The notes beneath the pieces are model-generated. The model was not told where the DNA came from. It saw only the letters and a program-made list of their open reading frames with translations, and did not search any database. The translations under genes and the position numbers were made by a program. A DNA stretch of 11,479 nt from Actinomycetota bacterium (GTDB taxonomy: Bacteria > Actinomycetota > Thermoleophilia > RBG-16-64-13): positions 1 through 11,479 of the forward strand of contig PMIZ01000382.1 in the NCBI GenBank assembly GCA_003157225.1. Direction: 5' to 3'. Of this stretch, positions 6,464 through 11,479 are shown in pieces (position 1 is the stretch's first letter; every line of letters starts with the position of its first letter).

Positions 6464-7221
6464 CAGAGATCCTGCTGCTCATCCGGCGCGCGCTTTTGAT
6501 CAGCTTGCGCACGCCCGCCGCGGTGATCCCCAATATCGCCATCAGCGTCTTTTTTCTCTTCGTCTTCAACTCCGGGCTCTCATCCGTGGCGAATCTGCCG
6601 GGGTTCAAGGGTTCCTATCTGGCCTTCATCATCCCCGTCTCCATCGTCTCGGCGTCGGTGGGCGGGGCGGGCACGGCCGGCCAAGCCCTGGTGCGCGACA
6701 TCGAGACCGGCTACTTCACCAAGCTGCTGCTGACCCCGGCCTCACGGCTGTCGCTTGTCTGGGGACCCATGGTAGCGGCTGCAGTCCTGTTGGTGGGCCA
6801 GGTGGCGCTCATCCTGGCGCTTGGTCTGGCCCTGGGTCTGAGAGCCGCGGGCGGCCTGGGTGGCCTTGTCATGGTGTTGCTCTTCGCCTTCTTCTGGGGC
6901 ATGGCCTTTGCCGGGTACGCGGTGGCCATCGCGCTAAAGACGAAGAACGCTGCCGCGGCTCAAGCCGCCACTTTCGCCTTCTTTCCGCTCATCTTCCTCT
7001 CCTCGACCTTCGTCCCCAAGCAGTACATCGGCGCGACTTGGTTGAAGTGGGCGGCCACCGTAAACCCGACCACCTATGTGTACGACGCCATGCGCTCCCT
7101 GCTCATCGACGGGTGGAAGGCGCGCCCGCTTCTGATCGGGGCAGGAGTCATGCTGGCGTTTGCGACTCTCACCGGTGTGCTGGCCCTACGCCAAGCCCGG
7201 AGAGCGACGCAGTTGGGGTAG
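6460..7221 (+). CDS. ABC-2 type permease, DrrB-like
   Basis: This 253-residue membrane partner of the preceding ATPase has about six hydrophobic spans: near 22-38, 53-72, 100-124, 134-158, 168-184 and 222-242. The cytoplasmic coupling motif RDIETGYFTKLLLTPASR (79-96) and the block FLSSTFVPKQYIGATWLKW (179-197) plus NPTTYVYDAMRSLL (202-215) are hallmarks of DrrB-type permeases. ATG 6460 is the start because GGAGG sits 4 nt before it and it overlaps the upstream TGA as ATGA. The frame is open further upstream, but that stretch lies inside the ATPase gene and reads as an out-of-frame shadow. Two copies of each subunit would form the exporter in the cytoplasmic membrane. Confidence 0.94.
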   Translation: MTEILLLIRRALLISLRTPAAVIPNIAISVFFLFVFNSGLSSVANLPGFKGSYLAFIIPVSIVSASVGGAGTAGQALVRDIETGYFTKLLLTPASRLSLVWGPMVAAAVLLVGQVALILALGLALGLRAAGGLGGLVMVLLFAFFWGMAFAGYAVAIALKTKNAAAAQAATFAFFPLIFLSSTFVPKQYIGATWLKWAATVNPTTYVYDAMRSLLIDGWKARPLLIGAGVMLAFATLTGVLALRQARRATQLG

Positions 7222-7226
7222 TGCCC

Positions 7227-8864
7227 ATGATGACTCCGTACACGGCAAATGGCAGACCGTTTCGCATCACCGGTGTCGTCTTCGACTTCGATGGGACCCT
7301 TACGAAGCCTGGCGCTATCGACTTTGCCGCCGTGCACGAGGCGGTAGGCTGCCCGCGTGATGTGGGGTTGTTGGAATTCCTGGCCGGCATCGAAGATTTG
7401 GAGGAGCGACGACACAGGGAGGCAACCCTGACCCGGGCCGAATTGACAGCGGCCGAACGCTGCGAGGCTAACGAGGGAGCGGCGGAGTTCGTCGCCTTTC
7501 TTCGCGAGAACCAAGTACCGATGGCCATTGTCACCCGCAACAGCCGAGAGGCGGTAAGGACGGCCTTTGCCGGACTTCGCGACGTCGATCCCACGAGTTT
7601 CGGCGTCGTTCTCACTCGCGACCTGCCCCTCAACCCGAAGCCTTTCCCCGATGCTGTTGAGCTGGCAGCCCGGGAGCTGGGCTTGGAGGTTGACGAGCTT
7701 CTCATGATCGGTGACCACGACTTCGACATCGAGGCGGGGCGGCGGGCGGGGGCGCTCACCATGTTCCTGCGGAACGACCCGCACTCGAACGCACCCGTTC
7801 CGGAGGCAGACTTCGTGGTAGACACGCTGGCCGAGGCGCTGCAGGTGGTCCGCTACGGCCTTCCTCTCCGCGCAGGCAAGCTGCCGGCTGAGTTTCTGGA
7901 GGAGAGCCTCAGCAGGATACCCGTGGACGATCCGACGGTGCTGGTGGGCGCGCGTATTGGCGAGGACGCGGCCGTCGTAGACGTGTCGGCCGGCGAGGTT
8001 CTGGTGCTGTCGTCGGACCCTATCACCCTGGCCGCCGACTCCATAGCCCGGTATACGGTGCTGGTGAACGCCAACGACGTCGCTACCAGCGGGGCGGAGC
8101 CCCAGTGGCTGCTAAGCACGCTCCTCTTTCCGCTCGGGTCGAGTGCGTCCGAGGTGTTGGCGGTGACGCGAGACATCGAGCGGGAATGTGCTGCCGGCGG
8201 GATGACCCTCTGCGGGGGGCACACGGAGATCTCGGATGCTGTCTCGCGGCCTTTGGCCGTGGGCACGGTGGCCGGAATCGCTCTGAAGGCCCAGTTGCTG
8301 GACAAGAGGCGGATGCGGCTCGGCGACCGTCTGCTCCTCACCAAGGGGGTGGCGGTGGAAGGCACCGGCCTCATCGCTCGCGAGTTCGCTCCGCGACTGC
8401 AGGCCGCGGGGATGACCGTAGAAGAGGTCGGCAAAGCAGGCGCCTTCCTGGAGAGGATAGGTATCCTCGAGGAGGCTCGCATCGCCCGTTCTTTCGAGGG
8501 AGTCACGGCGCTCCACGACGTCACCGAAGGCGGACTGGCCACGGCCGTCAGGGAGCTGGGCTCAGCCGGCGGGCGCCGGCTGAGCCTCCCCCTGGAGAGC
8601 ATCCCCGTCTATCCACTGACCCGACGTGTCTGCGCTGCGCTGGGCCTCGACCCGCTGGGTCTGATCGGCTCCGGGAGCCTCCTCATCACCTGCTCACCCG
8701 GCGACGCTGGTCCGCTTTCCGCCGCCGTCCGCGAGGCGGGCATCGAGATTGCCGATATCGGCGAAGTGCTGGAGGCCGGGGAGGGAGTGGAGGCCACACA
8801 AGACGGGGCTCCCGCGGAGTGGCCCTCCTTTCAGCGAGACGAGGTGTCCAGACTCAGCCGTTAG
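7227..8864 (+). CDS. Fusion of a HAD-family phosphatase and an AIR synthase-like (PurM/HypE/ThiL superfamily) domain
   Basis: This single 545-residue protein has two complete domains. Residues 1-210 are a HAD hydrolase: motif I DFDGTLT (D20, D22), motif II Thr103 in IVTRNSR, motif III Lys138 in NPKPFPD, and motif IV GDHDFD (162-167). Residues 212-545 resemble stand-alone AIR synthase-related proteins: GKLPAEFL start, IGEDAAVVD (244-252), NANDVATSGAEP (281-292), GGHTEIS (330-336), LTKGVAVEGTGL (371-382) and HDVTEGGLATA (430-440). The second domain lacks the C-terminal cysteine of HypE and the Cys/Sec-Lys site of SelD, so neither role fits. Enzymes of this superfamily use ATP to activate or phosphorylate small molecules, so a kinase-like half may be joined to a phosphatase half; that is inference. 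ATG 7227 is chosen for its GGGG 8 nt upstream. It lies 5 bp after the permease stop, so the gene is probably in the operon. Confidence 0.9.
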   Translation: MMTPYTANGRPFRITGVVFDFDGTLTKPGAIDFAAVHEAVGCPRDVGLLEFLAGIEDLEERRHREATLTRAELTAAERCEANEGAAEFVAFLRENQVPMAIVTRNSREAVRTAFAGLRDVDPTSFGVVLTRDLPLNPKPFPDAVELAARELGLEVDELLMIGDHDFDIEAGRRAGALTMFLRNDPHSNAPVPEADFVVDTLAEALQVVRYGLPLRAGKLPAEFLEESLSRIPVDDPTVLVGARIGEDAAVVDVSAGEVLVLSSDPITLAADSIARYTVLVNANDVATSGAEPQWLLSTLLFPLGSSASEVLAVTRDIERECAAGGMTLCGGHTEISDAVSRPLAVGTVAGIALKAQLLDKRRMRLGDRLLLTKGVAVEGTGLIAREFAPRLQAAGMTVEEVGKAGAFLERIGILEEARIARSFEGVTALHDVTEGGLATAVRELGSAGGRRLSLPLESIPVYPLTRRVCAALGLDPLGLIGSGSLLITCSPGDAGPLSAAVREAGIEIADIGEVLEAGEGVEATQDGAPAEWPSFQRDEVSRLSR

Positions 8865-8886
8865 GTGGCTGCTGCAGTTAGGTGGC
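8860..8886 (+). repeat. Two direct copies of GTTAGGTGGC at the end of the fusion gene
   Basis: Perfect 10-bp copies lie at 8860-8869 (containing the stop codon of the fusion gene) and 8877-8886, 17 bp apart. They lie just upstream of the promoter of the second MarR gene and may be part of its control region, or may be chance. Confidence 0.4.
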
Positions 8887-8902
8887 GCCGTATAGTATGG
8901 CG

Positions 8903-8932
8903 TTGACAAATAGTACGGTACAGCCGTAGCAT
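8903..8932 (+). promoter_or_regulatory. Promoter of the second MarR-MFS operon
   Basis: A perfect -35 TTGACA (8903-8908) is followed after 18 bp by TAGCAT (8927-8932), four of six matches to the -10 consensus. The predicted transcript would begin near 8939, about 4 nt before ATG 8943, so the mRNA would be nearly leaderless. The repeated element ATAGTAYGG flanks the -35 (8892-8900 and 8910-8918), which suits a repressor site over the promoter. Confidence 0.6.
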
Positions 8933-8942
8933 AGTTACCAGG

Positions 8943-9434
8943 ATGACCGAACCTATCGACTCAGCCACGCCACCTCAGCAGCCCTCCGCCTCCGACCGGC
9001 TGCGCGCCGCCTCCGACCGGCTGCGCGCCGCCTACTGGCAGGTGCTGCACGACCTTGACGCTGTTCGGCTGCAACAGTGGGAGCAATCCAACCTCACCCT
9101 GCCCCAGCTTCGCGTGCTGTTTCAAGTCAGGCGATCACCCGGCATCACCACGGGCCAGCTAGCGAAGTGTTTGGGAATCACCATGTCGACCACCAGTGGC
9201 CTGGTGACCAAGCTGGCCGACAACGGCCTACTCACTCGGGGGACGAGCCAGGACGACCGGCGCCAGATACCCCTGCAACTAAGCGAGAAGGGCCAGGAAC
9301 TGGCGGGCGAGCTGGCGGAAACAACCCGGCCCTTTCTTGACGGGGTGATCGAGTGCCTCGGCGATGATGTCGACCGGGTGGCTTCGGCGCTCGAAGCCCT
9401 CGCCGCGGCTGCGGCCCGAGTGAGGCCACAGTGA
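8943..9434 (+). CDS. MarR family transcriptional regulator (controls the MFS exporter)
   Basis: This 163-residue MarR protein has a winged helix-turn-helix at about 52-115. ITTGQLAKCLGITMSTTSGL (68-87) covers the helix-turn-helix, and the wing carries QDDRRQIPLQLSEKG (103-117) with the typical DDRR motif. N- and C-terminal helices form the dimer interface, and the C-terminus is alanine-rich. The N-terminus has the heptapeptide SDRLRAA twice in a row (residues 17-23 and 24-30) from a perfect 21-bp DNA duplication, which lengthens the first helix by two turns. The gene has its own promoter and nearly leaderless start; only AGG touches the ATG, so there is no usable Shine-Dalgarno. It overlaps the MFS gene by GTGA, so it most likely represses that exporter and itself in response to an exported compound. 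Confidence 0.93.
   Translation: MTEPIDSATPPQQPSASDRLRAASDRLRAAYWQVLHDLDAVRLQQWEQSNLTLPQLRVLFQVRRSPGITTGQLAKCLGITMSTTSGLVTKLADNGLLTRGTSQDDRRQIPLQLSEKGQELAGELAETTRPFLDGVIECLGDDVDRVASALEALAAAAARVRPQ
8986..9033 (+). repeat. 21-bp in-frame tandem duplication in the second MarR gene
   Basis: Bases 8986-9012 match 9007-9033 exactly at an offset of 21, giving 2.3 copies. The unit encodes SDRLRAA. The perfect match at the DNA level, including third positions, points to a recent slippage event. Confidence 0.9.
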
Positions 9435-10699
9435 GACCGACATTCGCCGGTCTGACGGCGTTTACCCAAGGCTTCAGCTCCCTGCGCAACCGCAACTACC
9501 GTCTCTTCTGGTTCGGACAGCTCGTGTCGCTGGCCGGAACCTGGATGCAGGACGTCGCCCTCAGCTGGCTCGTCCTTAGCGTGACCAACTCTCCCGTGGC
9601 GCTGGGCCTGACCATGACCATCCGTTTTGCGCCCGCTCTTCTCTTCTCCCTACACGGGGGCGTGCTGGCCGACCGACTGCGCAAACGGCAGACCATCATC
9701 GTATCGGAGACTACTCAGCTCATTGTCGCCTTGGCTCTCGCCGTGCTCACTTCCACCAATCTGGTGACGGTGACGATCATCTACGTCCTCGCCGGTGTGC
9801 GGGGGTTCGTGGATGCCATCGAGGGGCCCACCCGGCAGGCCTTCGTCTCCGAGATGGTGGGCACCAAGGACCTGCCCAATGCGGTCGCGCTCAACTCCAT
9901 GCAGTTCAACGTGGCGCGTATCGTGGGCCCGGCAATCGCGGCCATCGTCATCGCCACCGTCGGCACCGCCATATGCTTCTACCTGAACGCCGCCAGTTTT
10001 TTGGCTGTCATCGGCGCATACGTGGTTATGCGCGAAAGAGACCTGTTTCCGGTTCCCCGCGCCCTTCATGCGGGCGCATTTCGGCAGGTGCGACAGGGCC
10101 TTCGCTACGCGGTGACTACACCCGACGTGCTCGTCATCCTCGTGGTCATGGCGGCCATCGGCACCTTCGGCTACAACTTTCAGACCATGCTGCCGCTTAT
10201 TGCCACCTACGTGCTGCACACCGGAGCCCCCGGCCTGAGCCTGCTCCTTGCGGCAATGGGCATCGGTTCGGTAGCGGCCGGGCTTCTCGTCGCCTATCGG
10301 GGGAAAGCCACCCTGCGGATGCTGCTGGTGGCGGCGGCCCTCTTTACGGGTGTGCTCTTCGTGATAGGTCTCTCGCACTGGCAGCCGCTGAGCGCGGCTC
10401 TCGTCTTTCTTATGGGCATAAGCGGCGTTCTCTTCATGACCACCGCCAACACCCGGTTGCAACTGGTCGTGCCCGGGGAGATGCGGGGGCGGGTGATGGG
10501 CATGTACACCTTGCTCTTCGCCGGAACCACTCCCATAGGAAGCGCCTTGGTCGGACTCCTTGCCGAGAAGACCGGGGTAGCAGCTATGATCATGGAGATG
10601 GCCGGGTTGTGCGCTCTTGGGGTCGTGGCGGCCCTGTGGTATGCCCGGCACAGGCGAAGCGTGCCCCTGGTCGGTTCTGTCGAACGTGCCGAGGAGTAG
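9431..10699 (+). CDS. MFS transporter, MFS_3 (EntS-like) family
   Basis: This 422-residue drug or siderophore exporter has twelve predicted spans. Family signs are the N-terminal FSSLRNRNYRLFWFGQ (15-30), LAGTWMQDVALSWLVL (34-49), motif A GGVLADRLRKRQ (76-87) and EGPTRQAFVSEMVG in the span 4-5 region. In the second half MRGRVMGMYTLLFAGTTPIG is the diagnostic MFS_3 block. Members use the proton gradient to expel enterobactin-like siderophores, macrolides or other compounds; the substrate here is unknown. The start is GTG 9431, overlapping the MarR stop by GTGA, with GAGG about 5 nt upstream, so translation is coupled to the regulator. No strong terminator hairpin follows the TAG at 10699. Confidence 0.94.
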   Translation: MRPTFAGLTAFTQGFSSLRNRNYRLFWFGQLVSLAGTWMQDVALSWLVLSVTNSPVALGLTMTIRFAPALLFSLHGGVLADRLRKRQTIIVSETTQLIVALALAVLTSTNLVTVTIIYVLAGVRGFVDAIEGPTRQAFVSEMVGTKDLPNAVALNSMQFNVARIVGPAIAAIVIATVGTAICFYLNAASFLAVIGAYVVMRERDLFPVPRALHAGAFRQVRQGLRYAVTTPDVLVILVVMAAIGTFGYNFQTMLPLIATYVLHTGAPGLSLLLAAMGIGSVAAGLLVAYRGKATLRMLLVAAALFTGVLFVIGLSHWQPLSAALVFLMGISGVLFMTTANTRLQLVVPGEMRGRVMGMYTLLFAGTTPIGSALVGLLAEKTGVAAMIMEMAGLCALGVVAALWYARHRRSVPLVGSVERAEE

Positions 10700-11011
10700 C
10701 GCCAGGTGCCGATATGATCAAAGTCCGGCCCCATCGCGACTCCCCTTGCCCGAAGTGAGCCGGCTTCTGCTCCTTGTGTTCGGTGACTCTCCGACTATCT
10801 CGGACTGGTCCGGCTCCCGGAATGAGTACCGACCGGAATGTTAGGCTCTTTCGTCAGCGGACCCTCATCGAGGAAGAGGGACTCAAGCAAACGAGTCTCC
10901 ACTAGAGCCGGTGCGATTCAGCCATCACTGGTACGTTTGTTGCAATGTAAAAACGTAGCGCTCTGGGCCACGTCGATAGGCGGCCAGGGAGGCACGGAAG
11001 GAGACTGAACT
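10700..11011. other. 312-bp stretch without a convincing gene
   Basis: It contains only weak short hairpins, for example CCGG pairs around 10810-10817 and GACTC/GAGTC near 10880-10898, none with a T run. A 29-codon frame starting GTG at 10755 has no ribosome binding site or family resemblance. The last 100 bp, with an AT-rich patch at about 10936-10955, should hold the promoter of the downstream small gene, but no clear -35/-10 pair is visible. Confidence 0.5.
10998..11003 (+). promoter_or_regulatory. Ribosome binding site of the small alpha/beta-barrel protein gene
   Basis: AAGGAG lies 8 nt before ATG 11012, a strong site that fixes the start. Confidence 0.7.
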
Positions 11012-11296
11012 ATGACGTACGTTCTCCTGCGGCACGAGGTGGCGAATTACGAGGAGTTCAAGGCCATTTACGACGCGGATGCCCCTCATCGGCGGCGACG
11101 GGGCTCGAAAGGTGGCCGCCTCTTTCAGACGGTCGAAGATCCCAAGGTCCTTGTGATGCTGTTCGAGTGGGACGGCCAAGACAAGGCTCGGAGCTTTGCT
11201 GACGGCTACGAACTGCACGAAGCGATGAAATGGGCCAGCGGCGTGGGGGAGTGGAAGATAGACGTTCTGGAGGAGATCGAAGAGAGCGACGCGTAG
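11012..11296 (+). CDS. Small dimeric alpha/beta-barrel protein, antibiotic biosynthesis monooxygenase-like
   Basis: This 94-residue soluble protein reads as one ferredoxin-like alpha+beta unit of the ABM or dimeric-barrel superfamily. The opening strand is TYVLLRHEV (2-10), followed by an amphipathic helix NYEEFKAIYDADAPHRRR (12-29), a glycine turn GSKGGRLFQ (31-39), a central strand KVLVMLFEWD (45-54), a second helix KARSFADGYELHEAMKWAS (58-76) and a final strand WKIDVLEEIE (81-90). This pattern is common in small proteins labelled monooxygenase or cyclase, many of unproved function. No catalytic residue can be assigned. It has a strong AAGGAG site and converges on the zinc-finger gene with only 11 bp between stop codons, with no terminator between them. 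It appears monocistronic. Confidence 0.85.
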   Translation: MTYVLLRHEVANYEEFKAIYDADAPHRRRRGSKGGRLFQTVEDPKVLVMLFEWDGQDKARSFADGYELHEAMKWASGVGEWKIDVLEEIEESDA

Positions 11297-11307
11297 CCCG
11301 AGCTCAT

Positions 11308-11479
11308 CTACGCATACTCGTCGTCCGTGTAGCAGTATTTCCAATCCTCCCCCGGCTCGAAGGATCGGATCACCGGATGGCCGGTGGCGCGGACGTGCTG
11401 GGTCGCATGCCGGCCGATTGACTGATCGCAGCAGCCGATATGGCCGCACTCCAGACACTTGCGCAGGTGGACCCAGCGC
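11308..11479 (-). CDS. UBP-type zinc-finger protein, N-terminus cut by the window edge
   Basis: The last 56 residues are visible; the start lies beyond 11479. The sequence shows the ZnF_UBP pattern seen in small bacterial proteins: WVHLRKCLECGHIGCCD (2-18), then IGRHATQHVRATGHPV (21-36), then RSFEPGEDWKYCY (38-50). Zinc ligands in view are probably C8, C11, C16 or C17, H24, H28 and H34; further Cys residues should lie upstream of the visible part. In eukaryotic deubiquitinases this fold binds the free C-terminus of ubiquitin. Bacterial proteins of about 80-100 residues consist of the finger alone, and their role is not established. The reading ends with TAG at 11308-11310. Coding is certain from the motif density even though the gene is partial. 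Confidence 0.9.
   Translation of the reverse strand, partial: RWVHLRKCLECGHIGCCDQSIGRHATQHVRATGHPVIRSFEPGEDWKYCYTDDEYA

Noticed and set aside
6372..7226. N-terminal extension of the HAD/AIR synthase fusion to 830 residues
   Set aside because: The extra part overlaps the ATPase and permease genes out of frame and has low-complexity Arg/His/Gly/Pro content. GGGG before ATG 7227 gives a normal start right after the permease stop.
7227..8864. Identification of the second domain as SelD or HypE
   Set aside because: No Cys/Sec-Lys site of SelD and no C-terminal Cys of HypE; no hydrogenase maturation or selenium genes nearby.
9650..10651. Minus-strand open frame of 333 codons
   Set aside because: Antisense to the MFS gene, very rich in His/Gly/Asp/Gln, no domain pattern.
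10755..10844. 29-codon frame with a hydrophobic start (GTG 10755)
   Set aside because: No ribosome binding site, too short to judge, no resemblance to a known small protein.
10925..11458. Minus-strand open frame of 177 codons
   Set aside because: Covers the small alpha/beta-barrel gene and the zinc-finger gene, both of which have clear family motifs.

Overview
The window is high-GC bacterial DNA packed with membrane transport and small-molecule modification genes. Actinomycetota seems the most likely source. The reasons are the GC-rich third positions, GTG and TTG starts, the DrrA/DrrB-type ABC exporter, the MmpL/YdfJ-type exporter and the small UBP zinc-finger protein. No rRNA or marker gene confirms this, so the assignment is tentative. 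I saw no tRNA, CRISPR array, insertion sequence, prophage or replication origin.

Left part (1-2338). Two minus-strand genes encode membrane proteins: a 253-residue steroid 5-alpha-reductase-like enzyme and, downstream of it, an unrecognised multi-pass protein that runs off the left edge. A plus-strand AEC-family (auxin efflux carrier-like) permease is divergent from the reductase.

Middle part (2385-8864). A 737-residue MMPL transporter lies on the minus strand. Across a 382-bp regulatory region it is divergent from a plus-strand operon: MarR regulator, DrrA-like ABC ATPase (TTG start), DrrB-like ABC-2 permease (ATGA overlap), and a 545-residue fusion of a HAD phosphatase with an AIR synthase-like domain (5-bp gap). 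The intergenic region holds three tandem 41-bp repeats, an inverted repeat next to the MMPL start, and an interrupted hairpin plus a pair of 10-bp direct repeats next to the MarR start. It looks like a shared control region for two efflux systems.

Right part (8865-11479). A second MarR gene has a recognisable promoter that predicts a nearly leaderless transcript, and it carries a 21-bp in-frame duplication. It overlaps by 4 bp an MFS_3 (EntS-like) exporter gene. After a 312-bp stretch without a convincing gene comes a 94-residue protein of the dimeric alpha/beta-barrel (antibiotic biosynthesis monooxygenase-like) type. Convergent with it is a UBP-type zinc-finger protein cut by the right edge.

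Taken together, the window reads as a cluster of efflux and detoxification modules: three predicted exporters (MMPL, ABC-2, MFS), an AEC carrier and two MarR switches. The most unusual items are the HAD/AIR synthase fusion inside a MarR-DrrAB operon and the 41-bp repeat array.
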